A stretch of DNA of 63,529 nt from an uncultured Pelagibacteraceae bacterium (GTDB lineage: Bacteria > Pseudomonadota > Alphaproteobacteria > Pelagibacterales > Pelagibacteraceae). A program made the translations under genes and the position numbers. The notes beneath the pieces are model-generated. The model saw nothing but the letters and a program-made list of their open reading frames with translations. It ran no database searches and had not been told where the DNA came from. This document shows, in pieces, positions 23,783 to 32,194 of this stretch. How positions within the stretch are numbered: position 1 is the first letter of the stretch; every line of letters begins with the position of its first letter. The stretch covers positions 1-63,529 of the forward strand of contig CACLYQ010000003.1 of the NCBI GenBank assembly GCA_902611175.1. The letters are read 5' to 3'.

Positions 23783-23798
23783 TTAAAGTCGACTTAAA
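23783..23798. promoter_or_regulatory. inverted repeat upstream of the TRAP operon
   Basis: TTAAAGTCGACTTAAA is a palindrome with one mismatched pair around the centre TC/GA. It lies 33 bp before the dctP start, in the gap shared with the divergent EamA gene. It has the size and symmetry of a repressor site, but no regulator is encoded next to it. Confidence 0.3.
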
Positions 23799-23830
23799 TA
23801 GTCTCATTTAACAAAAAAGAGGGAAATAAC

Positions 23831-24820
23831 ATGAAAATCTTTAAAAGAATAATATTTTCTCTAATTTTCGTTTCTTTTGCCAGTGCAAGTTTGGCAGAAA
23901 CAAAAATGAGAATTACACTTCAATTACCATTAAAGGCTCACTTAGGTCAGAACCTTTTGGTGTTTAAAAAAGAATTAGAATCAAGATCAGACATTAAAGT
24001 AGAGATTTACGACTCTGCACAACTTTACAAAGATAAAGAGGTTCCGCAAGCTGTAGGTTCAGGAGCGATCGAAGCTGGTGTTGCATCTATAACAAGATTT
24101 GCAGGAACTAATCCTGAAGTTGATGTTTTCTATCTTCCATTCTTATTTGACTCAGAACAAAAAGTAAGAAAAGCAACTCAAGCTGGATCTGAGATAAGAG
24201 CTATCCTTGATCCTGCAATAGCAAAGACTGGAGCAGTTCCACTTTATTATCAAGCTTATGGATCAGCAATAATGTTATCTAATGGTGGTCCGATGAAAAC
24301 TCCTGCTGACTTTAAAGATAAAAAAATTAGAGTATTTGGAAAAACACTTGGAGCTTTTGTGAGTTCTTTAGGTGGTAAACCAGCATTAATATCTGGATCT
24401 GAGCAATACTTAGCTTACCAAAGAAATACAGTTGATGCAGGTATGACTGGTGTATCTGGTGTAAAATCTAGAAAATTATATCAAGTAATGGATACTTTAA
24501 CTGTTACAAATCATGGCGATATCGAATTCGTTGTTGTTGCTAATGATAAATGGCTAAGCTCATTAACTCAAAAACAAAGAGACGCTATAGCTGAAGCATC
24601 AAAAGTAGCTGAAAAAGCTGTTAGAGATGACATGGCTAACATCGAGGCTGGCGCTTACAAAGAGGCAAAAGCAAATGGAATGAACATTGTAAACCTAAGT
24701 AGTTCTGAAGTTTCTGCTCTTAAAAAAGCATCGTCATCTGTTATTGATGATTACATTTCTAGAACAGGTGGAGCTGGTGGAGTTGGTGATCAACTTGTAA
24801 AAGCTGCAAACAAACTTTAA
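23831..24820 (+). CDS. dctP: TRAP transporter substrate-binding protein (DctP family)
   Basis: A 329-residue periplasmic protein with a signal peptide (residues 1-22, cleavage near SLA/ETKM). It carries DctP landmarks such as YDSAQLYKDKEVPQAVGSGA and the conserved arginine region FKDKKIRVFGKTLGAF. It binds an organic acid, since TRAP ligands usually have a carboxylate that this arginine holds. The ribosome site GAGGGAAAT is strong. A perfect hairpin follows 11 nt after its stop and probably raises its level over the membrane subunits. The neighbouring enzymes suggest a branched or C4-C6 hydroxy/keto acid. Confidence 0.9.
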   Translation: MKIFKRIIFSLIFVSFASASLAETKMRITLQLPLKAHLGQNLLVFKKELESRSDIKVEIYDSAQLYKDKEVPQAVGSGAIEAGVASITRFAGTNPEVDVFYLPFLFDSEQKVRKATQAGSEIRAILDPAIAKTGAVPLYYQAYGSAIMLSNGGPMKTPADFKDKKIRVFGKTLGAFVSSLGGKPALISGSEQYLAYQRNTVDAGMTGVSGVKSRKLYQVMDTLTVTNHGDIEFVVVANDKWLSSLTQKQRDAIAEASKVAEKAVRDDMANIEAGAYKEAKANGMNIVNLSSSEVSALKKASSSVIDDYISRTGGAGGVGDQLVKAANKL

Positions 24821-24831
24821 ATCGTATAAAT

Positions 24832-24853
24832 ACCCCGCACTTAAGTGCGGGGT
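24832..24853 (+). terminator. GC-rich hairpin between dctP and dctQ
   Basis: ACCCCGCAC pairs with GTGCGGGGT around a TTAA centre, a perfect 22-nt palindrome followed by TTT. The 3' arm contains GCGGGG, the only Shine-Dalgarno-like sequence ahead of the dctQ ATG at 24860. The hairpin can therefore act both as a partial terminator/stabiliser for dctP mRNA and as a lid over dctQ translation initiation. Confidence 0.8.
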
Positions 24854-24859
24854 TTTCAA

Positions 24860-25336
24860 ATGAATACCTACGACAAAATTGTAAAATATTCTGGCTATTT
24901 AGCTTCAGCGTTATTTATTATGATAGGCTTTATAGTTTCTTATGAAGTTATCATGAGATACATATTTAATTCACCTACTATTTGGGTAAACGAAATTTCT
25001 CGATTTTTACAAATTTGGGCTACTTATTTAGCTTTAACTTATACTTTTCATAAAAATGATTTTATCAGAATAACAGTTATATATGACAAAGTAGGAGATA
25101 AAGGAAAAAAGATATTAGATTTAATAAGTGCAATATTTATTTTAATTTTTAGTGGATTTGTACTTTATTATGGATGGTTAATTGCTTACGATTCTCTTAA
25201 AGTTGGAAGAACAAGCTCTACAATTTTAGATGTTCCATCCTTTCTTACTGAATTTGCAATACCATTATGTTTTGCATTTTTGGTTTTAAGAGTGCTTTTT
25301 GAAGTACCTAAATACATCAAAGATATAATTAAATGA
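24860..25336 (+). CDS. dctQ: TRAP transporter small membrane subunit (DctQ family)
   Basis: A 158-residue protein with four helices. It contains the family segment YEVIMRYIFNSPTIWVNEISRFLQIW, which is typical of DctQ, and a second pair of helices at about 85-150. The ATG at 24860 was chosen. An upstream GTG at 24845 lies inside the hairpin arm and would start from a structured site. It overlaps dctM by four bases (ATGA). DctQ holds the large subunit in the membrane and contacts the binding protein. Confidence 0.88.
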   Translation: MNTYDKIVKYSGYLASALFIMIGFIVSYEVIMRYIFNSPTIWVNEISRFLQIWATYLALTYTFHKNDFIRITVIYDKVGDKGKKILDLISAIFILIFSGFVLYYGWLIAYDSLKVGRTSSTILDVPSFLTEFAIPLCFAFLVLRVLFEVPKYIKDIIK

Positions 25337-26604
25337 CAGTAGCAATAATCTTATTTTTGTTATTTTTTGTACTTTTTTTAGGAGTGCCAATAGCATTTGG
25401 TTTAGGTTCTATAGGATTGGGTTTAATGTTATTTGGAGATATTTCTCCTTTAATGATCCCACAAACTTTTTACAGTGTGGCAGATAACTTTATTTTATTA
25501 GCTGTTCCGATGTTTTTGATGATGTCTAATATACTGTTAAAAGCAGGTGTTGGAGAAGATCTATTTAATTTTGCTCAAAGCTGGGTTGGAAATTTTCCAG
25601 GCGGTTTAGCAATAGCAACTATAGTTTCTTGCAGTATTTTCGCTGCTATATCTGGATCATCAGTGGCTACTGCAGCAACAATTTCAACTGTAGCATTTCC
25701 TGCAATGATTAATAGAGGTTATCACAGAAACTTTACTTTAGGTATTTTGGCAGCAGGCGGAACTTTAGGGATTTTAATTCCTCCATCAATTCCAATGATT
25801 GTATATGCATTTGTTGTGGAAGAGTCTGTACTAAGTATGTTTCTTGCGGGAATTGGGCCAGGAATAGTTTTAGCATTATTTTTTATTATCTTTTCAGTTT
25901 TTTACGTAAAATTTTTTAATAAAGAAGTTCAAAATGTATCCAGCACTTTAGAAGAAAAAATTAAATACACAAAAAGAGGTTTGCCAATATTATTAATGGC
26001 CTTCATCATGCTGGGTGGAATTTATGCTGGAATTTATACACCAACAGAAGCAGGTGGTATTGGTTTTTTAATATCATTTATCTATGTTGTGGCTAAAAAA
26101 AGATTAGATTTTAAAGGTTTTATCGAAGCTGGTTTGGAGACAATGAAAACTACAGTTACTATATTTATCATTATTGCAGGAGCAAAAGTTTTTGGTAAAG
26201 CAATTTCTCTTTATAGAATTCCTCAAGATTTATCGTCTTTCATAGTTACTAATATTAATGAGACTGGTTTATTTATACTAGTTGTTTGTATTACTTTGCT
26301 AATCTTAGGATTTATAATGGAAACCCTGTCATTAATTTTAATCATGATGCCTATATTTTCGATTTCAATTGCTGCAATGAACATTGATTTAATTTGGTTT
26401 GGAATAATTTTTACACTAATGATTGAGTGTGCATTAATTACACCTCCTGTTGGACTAAATATTTATGTTCTCCAAGCAATTGGTAAAGCAAAAATGTCAG
26501 AAATAGCTAAAGGTGTGATACCTTTTGTCATTATAATGTTATTTACAGTATTTGTTATTTACTTATTCCCTGACCTAGCATTATATATACCTTTTAAATT
26601 ATAA
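25333..26604 (+). CDS. dctM: TRAP transporter large permease (DctM family)
   Basis: A 423-residue, about 12-helix protein forming the Na+-driven transport channel of the TRAP system. Landmarks are the first-half loop SGSSVATAATISTVAFPAM, the hairpin GTLGILIPPSIPMIVYAF and the matching second-half MIECALITPPVGLNIYVLQ. It is coupled to dctQ by an ATGA overlap and followed 2 bp later by the PEP mutase-family gene, making a five- or six-gene operon. Confidence 0.92.
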   Translation: MTVAIILFLLFFVLFLGVPIAFGLGSIGLGLMLFGDISPLMIPQTFYSVADNFILLAVPMFLMMSNILLKAGVGEDLFNFAQSWVGNFPGGLAIATIVSCSIFAAISGSSVATAATISTVAFPAMINRGYHRNFTLGILAAGGTLGILIPPSIPMIVYAFVVEESVLSMFLAGIGPGIVLALFFIIFSVFYVKFFNKEVQNVSSTLEEKIKYTKRGLPILLMAFIMLGGIYAGIYTPTEAGGIGFLISFIYVVAKKRLDFKGFIEAGLETMKTTVTIFIIIAGAKVFGKAISLYRIPQDLSSFIVTNINETGLFILVVCITLLILGFIMETLSLILIMMPIFSISIAAMNIDLIWFGIIFTLMIECALITPPVGLNIYVLQAIGKAKMSEIAKGVIPFVIIMLFTVFVIYLFPDLALYIPFKL

Positions 26605-26606
26605 AT

Positions 26607-27482
26607 ATGTTTTCAAAAATAAAATCAAAAGATAAAGCAGAACAACTAAGACAATTATTAAATGGACCAGAAATAATTGTAATGCCTGGATGCTTTGATG
26701 CATTATCAGCAAAATTAATTGAAAGAGAAGGTTTGAAAGTTGGATTTATGTCTGGCTTCAGTGTTTCATCTACAAAACTTGGTATGCCAGACACAGGTTT
26801 AATTTCTTTCTCTGAAATGGCAGAACAAGTAAGAAATATATGTAATGCTACATCAATTCCAATAATATTTGATGGGGATACTGGATATGGAAATTCAGTA
26901 AACGTATTTAGAACTGTAAGAGGATATGCAGATGCAGGAGCAGCTGGTGTGATGATTGAGGACCAAAAGTGGCCAAAAAAATGTGGTCATACAAAAGGTA
27001 AAGATGTTGTCGATCTTGATGAAGCAAACTCAAGAATTAAAGCTGCAGTGGATGCAAGAGAGTATGGAAATAAAGATATCTTAATAATGGCAAGAACTGA
27101 TGCCATAGCAACTAGAGGATTAGATGATGCAATTAAAAGAATGCAATCATTTTCAAAACTTGGTGTTGATATTTTATTTATTGAAGCTGTTAAAAATAAA
27201 GAGGATATGAAAAGAATTATTAAAGAAGTACCAGGTCATCATATGTTAAATTTGATCGAAGATGGTGAAACCCCATTATTAGAAATTAATGAAATAGAGG
27301 AAATTGGCTATAAAATTGCTGTAATGCCTCTAACCCTAATGAGTGCATCAGTAAAAACGATGCAAGAATGTTTAAATAATATGAAAAATAAAATTTATAA
27401 TAAAAATGTTTCTAAATTTTCAGACTTAAGAGATATAGTTGGCTTCAACGAATATTACGATATTGAAGACAAATATAAATAA
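26607..27482 (+). CDS. isocitrate lyase/PEP mutase family enzyme
   Basis: A 291-residue TIM-barrel enzyme of the isocitrate lyase/PEP mutase superfamily. It has the metal-binding IIFDGDTGYGNSVNV, the acidic IEDQKWPKKCGHTKGK (catalytic-loop cysteine in KKCGH) and ILIMARTDAIATRGLDDAI. The family includes 2-methylisocitrate lyase, dimethylmalate lyase, oxaloacetate decarboxylase and carboxyphosphonoenolpyruvate phosphonomutase. The catalytic-loop KKCGH favours a C-C lyase over a phosphonomutase. Its place right behind a TRAP transporter suggests that it cleaves the imported acid. It overlaps the DUF2798 gene by one base. Confidence 0.85.
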   Translation: MFSKIKSKDKAEQLRQLLNGPEIIVMPGCFDALSAKLIEREGLKVGFMSGFSVSSTKLGMPDTGLISFSEMAEQVRNICNATSIPIIFDGDTGYGNSVNVFRTVRGYADAGAAGVMIEDQKWPKKCGHTKGKDVVDLDEANSRIKAAVDAREYGNKDILIMARTDAIATRGLDDAIKRMQSFSKLGVDILFIEAVKNKEDMKRIIKEVPGHHMLNLIEDGETPLLEINEIEEIGYKIAVMPLTLMSASVKTMQECLNNMKNKIYNKNVSKFSDLRDIVGFNEYYDIEDKYK

Positions 27483-27703
27483 TGTTTCCAAAAAAATTTT
27501 CTAAAATTCTTTTCGTTTTTTTTATGGGTTTAGGAATGAGTTTGTTAATGACCCTAATTATTACATTTATAAATACAGGTTATGATGAATTTTATTATAA
27601 AAGATTTTTCAAAGCTTGGTCTATTAGTTTGCCAGTTGCATTAGTTGCAACAACTTTTGTTGCACCGTTGGTTAATAAATTAGTGGAAAAAATTACTAAA
27701 TAG
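27482..27703 (+). CDS. DUF2798 two-helix membrane protein
   Basis: A 73-residue protein with two hydrophobic helices (about 8-30 and 45-65) around a short polar loop YDEFYYKRFFKAW, the layout of DUF2798. Its function is not known in any organism I can name. It overlaps the upstream lyase-type gene (TAATG) and lies 12 bp before the hydroxyisobutyrate dehydrogenase-like gene, so it is part of the TRAP operon. It may be an accessory membrane factor. Confidence 0.7.
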   Translation: MFPKKFSKILFVFFMGLGMSLLMTLIITFINTGYDEFYYKRFFKAWSISLPVALVATTFVAPLVNKLVEKITK

Positions 27704-27715
27704 AGAGGATGTCAT

Positions 27716-28630
27716 ATGAGTGAAAATATAGCTTTTATAGGAGTTGGTAATATGGGAAACCCAATGGCCTGTAATTTAAAGAATGCAGGGAAAAAAGTTA
27801 AGGTTTTTGATGTTTCTAAAGAAATGATTGATAAAGCCATTGAAAATAATCTTGATGTTGAGAAGGATTTTGGAAAATTAATCAATAGTGAAACGTCTGT
27901 TGTAATCACTATGCTGCCTGAGGGTAAACATTCAAAAGAAGTTTATTTAAAAGAAAACGGTGTTCTAGATAAAGTTTCAAAAAATTGTTTACTGATAGAT
28001 TGTTCAACAATCGATATAGATACTTCTAAGGAAATAGGAAAGAAAGCAAATGAAAAAGGTATTAAGATGATTGATGCACCAGTAAGTGGTGGAGTGATGG
28101 GTGCACAAAAAGCAACTTTAAATATTATGGTTGGTGGATCAAATGATGCATTTAATCAAGCTTTACCTATTTTAAAATTAATGGGTAAAAATATTTATCA
28201 TGCTGGAGAGATAGGAAGCGGAAACGGTGCAAAGATTTGTAACAATATGTCTCTTGGAATAACAATGATTGCTGCATCAGAGTCATTAATGTTGGCAAGA
28301 AGATTGAATATAGATATCAAGAAAGTTCATGAAATAATGAAAAATGCTTCCGGAAATAGTTGGCCTATTTCAGTTTATCCACCTTTACCTGGATTAATTG
28401 AAGGAACTCCATCTAACAATAAATATAAGCCTGGCTTTTCTGCAGGTATGATGAACAAAGATTTAAAACTTGCAAATGAATGTGCTAAAAATGCAAATGC
28501 ATCTACTCCATTAGGAGAGATGGCATTAGAAATATATTCAAAGTTTTGTGAGGATGGTAACAGTTCGAAAGATTTTTCCGCTATATCAAAGGTTATTGGT
28601 GGAGACGCTTGGGATTATCCAATAGAATAA
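27716..28630 (+). CDS. mmsB: 3-hydroxyisobutyrate dehydrogenase-like enzyme
   Basis: A 304-residue NAD-dependent beta-hydroxyacid dehydrogenase. It shows the dinucleotide loop FIGVGNMGNPMACNL, substrate-binding DAPVSGGVMGAQKATLNIMVGG and the catalytic lysine in GSGNGAKICNNM. The C-terminal region (KDLKLANECAKN) is of the MmsB type, acting on 3-hydroxyisobutyrate in valine breakdown, although close relatives act on tartronate semialdehyde or similar. It closes the TRAP operon, which fits import and oxidation of a branched hydroxy acid. Its end abuts the convergent DUF924 gene. Confidence 0.8.
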   Translation: MSENIAFIGVGNMGNPMACNLKNAGKKVKVFDVSKEMIDKAIENNLDVEKDFGKLINSETSVVITMLPEGKHSKEVYLKENGVLDKVSKNCLLIDCSTIDIDTSKEIGKKANEKGIKMIDAPVSGGVMGAQKATLNIMVGGSNDAFNQALPILKLMGKNIYHAGEIGSGNGAKICNNMSLGITMIAASESLMLARRLNIDIKKVHEIMKNASGNSWPISVYPPLPGLIEGTPSNNKYKPGFSAGMMNKDLKLANECAKNANASTPLGEMALEIYSKFCEDGNSSKDFSAISKVIGGDAWDYPIE

Positions 28631-29191
28631 TTACCAAGAGGAATTTGGACTTTCCAAAAATCTTAACTCATCTGGTGTAGATTTTCTCCCCATAACTTTA
28701 TTTCGATGAGGATATCTATGAAATCGTTTAATTGCAGCGGTATGATCTTTCCAAAATTTTTTTATCTCATTATAGTTTGGATGATTAGATAAATAGTTAT
28801 CCAACAATTTATATGCTCTATCATGATCTATAACTTCTTCGCTGTGAATGTATGGCAGTAGCATGAAAAAACGTTGATATTCATCCATTTGATCAAGATA
28901 CCCGTTATAGACTGCATCATTTACAATCAGTCTTGCTTTATGGTCAAACTCGAAAGCTTTTTTATCATCCCTATATAAATTTCTTGAAAATTGATCCAAT
29001 AAAATAACTAAAGCTAGAGTGCTTAATGGTTCATCTTGCCAATCATCATATTCATTCAAAGTAGCTTTTTCATGATCATCTTTGAATTTATCTCTAATCA
29101 ATTGATCAAAATTATCATCTCTTTTAAATCGCTTTTCAACGATCATATCATCAAACCAAAAATCTAATATTGCTTTGGCTCTATCATTCAT
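28631..29191 (-). CDS. DUF924 family protein
   Basis: A 186-residue soluble helical protein. It carries the segments AKAILDFWFDDM, LALVILLDQFSRNLYRDDKKAFEFD, FMLLPYIHSEEV and PHRNKVMGRKSTPDE that define DUF924, a widespread TPR-like family without a settled function. The ATG at 29191 is preferred, as the family usually starts just before this point. The ATG 12 bp upstream would lengthen the overlap with the AhpD-like gene. It is last in the peptide-type ABC operon. Confidence 0.82.
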   Translation of the reverse strand: MNDRAKAILDFWFDDMIVEKRFKRDDNFDQLIRDKFKDDHEKATLNEYDDWQDEPLSTLALVILLDQFSRNLYRDDKKAFEFDHKARLIVNDAVYNGYLDQMDEYQRFFMLLPYIHSEEVIDHDRAYKLLDNYLSNHPNYNEIKKFWKDHTAAIKRFHRYPHRNKVMGRKSTPDELRFLESPNSSW

Positions 29192-29576
29192 AAACTTTAT
29201 CAACTTTTACCTGATATGATTCAACAAGTCTGTTAGTTTCATTTGCCATTGCAACAACTGCAATAAGTTCGCTTAACATCTCTGTAGTAGCACCTTTAGA
29301 TTTAGCAGCGATACTGTGAGATTTAATACAATACTCACAACTATTTGTCATTGAAACTGCAACATAAATAAGCTCTTTTGTCATTTCATCTAAAGCGCCT
29401 TTTTTCATCACTTGCTGTATAGAATTCCAAGTTCTCTCTAAAGTTTCTGGGTTGTTGGCTAACATTTTCCAAAAATTGTTTATGTAGTCTGTATTTCTCT
29501 TCTTTTTTATATCTTCAAATACCTCTTTCACCTTTCCTGTAGCATCAGATTCTTCAATCATATTAAAAACTGCCAT
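29184..29576 (-). CDS. carboxymuconolactone decarboxylase/AhpD-like protein
   Basis: A 130-residue AhpD-fold protein. The redox motif NSCEYCIKSHSIAAK (C-x2-C-x3-H, about 75-89) indicates alkylhydroperoxidase-type thiol chemistry rather than true carboxymuconolactone decarboxylation. A near-perfect ribosome site AAGGAGGTG sits just before the ATG, so it may be made at high level despite lying downstream of the ABC ATPase gene by only 9 bp. Its partner in peroxide removal is not visible. Confidence 0.83.
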   Translation of the reverse strand: MAVFNMIEESDATGKVKEVFEDIKKKRNTDYINNFWKMLANNPETLERTWNSIQQVMKKGALDEMTKELIYVAVSMTNSCEYCIKSHSIAAKSKGATTEMLSELIAVVAMANETNRLVESYQVKVDKVYE

Positions 29577-29585
29577 TTCACCTCC

Positions 29586-31268
29586 TTAATTGTAAATTGT
29601 TTCTATTTTAGGCATTAATCTTAATAATTCCTTAGTATATTCATGATTTGGGTTTTTAAACAACTCTTCTGTCTCAGAAACCTCGCATAGTTTTCCATTT
29701 CTTAAAACTCCAATGTCATCACACATTTGTCGTACAACTGGTAGATCATGACTTATGAAAAGTATAGTTAAATTAAGTTGTTCTTGTAAATCTTTAAGTA
29801 AATTTAGTATTTGAGCCTGAATACTCACATCCAAAGCAGATGTTGGTTCATCACAAACTAATAATCTTGGTTTTGTTGCTAACGCTCTTGCAATAGAAAT
29901 TCTTTGTCTTTGTCCTCCCGAAAACTCATGTGGATATCTTTCAGCTGAAGACTTAGATAACTCTACCGAGTCTAAGAGATCATTTATATACTCATTTAAT
30001 TCATTAGAGCTAATATTTGCATCATGTAACTTTATAGGCTCAGCAATAATATCTTTAACCTTAAGCCTACCATTCAACGAAGAGTATGGATCTTGAAATA
30101 TCATTTGAATTTGTTTTCTGAATTTAAGTAATTCTTTGTTACTTTTTATATTATTAATACATACATCATCGAAATATATTTCACCTGAGGTGGGTTTAAA
30201 TAAATTAACAATCATTTTTGCAATTGTAGTCTTTCCACTGCCGCTTTCACCAACAAGTCCAAAAGATTTTCCTTCTTGTATATTAAATGAAACAGTATCA
30301 ACTGCTAATACATTATTTTGAGATTTTTCTGTAAAAAAACCTTCATTAAAAGTTTTAGAAAGATTTTTTATTTGAACTAAATCTTTTTTTGAAATTTCTC
30401 TTTTATTCCATCTGTTTAAAATTTTTAAATTAATATTTTCCTGGTTATTATTTTCTTTCTCTATAATTTTAAATCTGGATATCTTTTTATTTGTGGGAGG
30501 AACAGAACTAACTAAACTTTTCGTATAAGTTTCTTTTGGTTCTGTTAATATTTGCTTTGTTGTTCCCAATTCTACCAAATTACCATTTTTCATTACAGCA
30601 ACTCTATTGGTGGTCTCTGCTATAACTCCCATATCATGTGTGATTAATATAACTGCTAAATTTCTCTCTTTAGTCAGCTTTTTGATAAGTTCTAATATTT
30701 GTGATTGTATTGATACATCAAGTGCAGTTGTGGGCTCATCTGCAATTAACAACTCTGGTTCACAACATAGAGAAAGTGATATAACAACCCTTTGTCTCAT
30801 ACCTCCTGAAAATTGATGAGGATAATCATTAAATCTTTTATCAGCATCTTTTATGCCTACTTCTTTTAAAAGATTTATTGATTTTTCTTTTGCTTCTGAG
30901 TTACTGAGGTTTAGATGAGTTTGGATTGTTTCAATAAGTTGTTGTCCAATTGTTAAGATAGGATTTAAAGATGTCTGGGGATCTTGAAAAATAAATCCAA
31001 TTTTTTTTCCTCTTAAACTTAGAATATTTTTTTTATTTTCATGAATATTTATGTCACTTAAATAAATTGATCCTTCAGATACTTTCCCTGGTTCGTCAAT
31101 TAAATCAATTATTGCATTTGCAACGGTACTTTTTCCAGAACCAGATTCCCCAACTAATCCTACGATTTCTCCTCTTTTTATCTCAATATTAATGTCTTTT
31201 GCAGCATGAACCGTCTCTTTTCTCAATTTATAATCCACGCTTAAATTTTGTATTTTTAAAAAACTCAT
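29586..31268 (-). CDS. fused dipeptide/oligopeptide ABC transporter ATPase (DppD-DppF type)
   Basis: A 560-residue protein with two full nucleotide-binding domains. The first (about 1-265) has GLVGESGSGKSTVANAI, FSGGMRQRVVISL and LLIADEPTTALD. The second (about 295-555) has GLVGESGSGKTTIAKMI, FSGGQRQRISIARAL and LLVCDEPTSALD. The linker region (SLVSSVPPTNKK) follows the first OppD-type C-terminal part. It powers the permeases encoded directly upstream, with a 4-bp overlap. Fusion of the two ATPases is common in alphaproteobacterial peptide or nickel-type importers. Confidence 0.92.
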   Translation of the reverse strand: MSFLKIQNLSVDYKLRKETVHAAKDINIEIKRGEIVGLVGESGSGKSTVANAIIDLIDEPGKVSEGSIYLSDINIHENKKNILSLRGKKIGFIFQDPQTSLNPILTIGQQLIETIQTHLNLSNSEAKEKSINLLKEVGIKDADKRFNDYPHQFSGGMRQRVVISLSLCCEPELLIADEPTTALDVSIQSQILELIKKLTKERNLAVILITHDMGVIAETTNRVAVMKNGNLVELGTTKQILTEPKETYTKSLVSSVPPTNKKISRFKIIEKENNNQENINLKILNRWNKREISKKDLVQIKNLSKTFNEGFFTEKSQNNVLAVDTVSFNIQEGKSFGLVGESGSGKTTIAKMIVNLFKPTSGEIYFDDVCINNIKSNKELLKFRKQIQMIFQDPYSSLNGRLKVKDIIAEPIKLHDANISSNELNEYINDLLDSVELSKSSAERYPHEFSGGQRQRISIARALATKPRLLVCDEPTSALDVSIQAQILNLLKDLQEQLNLTILFISHDLPVVRQMCDDIGVLRNGKLCEVSETEELFKNPNHEYTKELLRLMPKIETIYN

Positions 31269-32194
31269 TTTTTTAATTTAGGATTAAGTGTGTCTCTCAT
31301 CCAATCTCCTAATAGATTAATCGAAAAAGCTAAAACAACTAAGAATATTGCTGGGAAAAAGGTAATCCACCATTCACCAGAAAATAAAAAATCATTTCCA
31401 AGTCTAATCAGAGTTCCTAAAGAAGGAGTAGTTGGGGGAACGCCAACACCTAGAAAACTCAATGTGGCTTCTGCAATGATTGCTAATGCAAGACCTATGG
31501 TTCCAATAACAAGTACCGGTCTCATTATATTTGGAAGAATATGTTTAAACATTACTATAAAATTAGAAACTCCAATAATTGTTGAGGCTGAAACATAATC
31601 TTTATTTTTTTCAACTAAAGTTGCTGCTCTTGATACTCTTGCAAACTGTGGCCACTCTGAAATACCAATTGCAAAAATTAAAACATATATTGCCATCTCG
31701 TCATGAAGTTCACGCGAAATTATACCTCGAGCAATACCATCAACCAGAAGAGCCATCAAAATACTTGGAACTGTTAATTGAACATCAGTTAATCTCATAA
31801 CAATCATTTCATACTTGCCACCAAAAAAACCAGCAGTAAGACCTAATCCAACTCCTAAAATTAAACTAAATAAAATTGCTGAGAAACCAACAATCAAAGA
31901 TATTCTAGATCCATAAAGAATAGTCGATAACATATCTCTTCCTTGTCCATCAGTACCAAGTAAAAATTCTACTTTTCCTTCGCCAGTCCAAGATGGTGGG
32001 GTGAATGCATCCATTAATGATAAAGAAGATGGGTCGAATGGATTATAAGGTGTAATAAATTCTACAAAAAATGAACAGAAAAATATTATTGCTAATAAAA
32101 TTGATGAAACTATTGCTGTAGGAGATTTTATAAAACTAAAATAAATTTCACTATCTTTTATTTTATCCCAAGTTGTTAAAGCTTTATTATCCAC
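31265..32194 (-). CDS. dipeptide/oligopeptide ABC transporter permease (DppC type)
   Basis: A 309-residue inner-membrane protein with about six helices and an N-terminal extension typical of DppC/OppC. It contains FLLGTDGQGRDMLSTILYGSR, the hallmark entry to the DppC core, and the ATPase-docking segment YVSASTIIGVSNFIVMFKHI. It pairs with the DppB-type permease, whose gene ends 8 bp inside its start, and with the fused ATPase. Possible substrates are peptides, but the SBP family also handles other compounds. Confidence 0.9.
   Translation of the reverse strand: MDNKALTTWDKIKDSEIYFSFIKSPTAIVSSILLAIIFFCSFFVEFITPYNPFDPSSLSLMDAFTPPSWTGEGKVEFLLGTDGQGRDMLSTILYGSRISLIVGFSAILFSLILGVGLGLTAGFFGGKYEMIVMRLTDVQLTVPSILMALLVDGIARGIISRELHDEMAIYVLIFAIGISEWPQFARVSRAATLVEKNKDYVSASTIIGVSNFIVMFKHILPNIMRPVLVIGTIGLALAIIAEATLSFLGVGVPPTTPSLGTLIRLGNDFLFSGEWWITFFPAIFLVVLAFSINLLGDWMRDTLNPKLKK

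Noticed and set aside
29586-31268. Fusion of two ABC ATPases as a possible assembly or frameshift artefact
   Set aside because: Both halves are complete and joined by a normal linker. DppD-DppF fusions are common in this transporter class.
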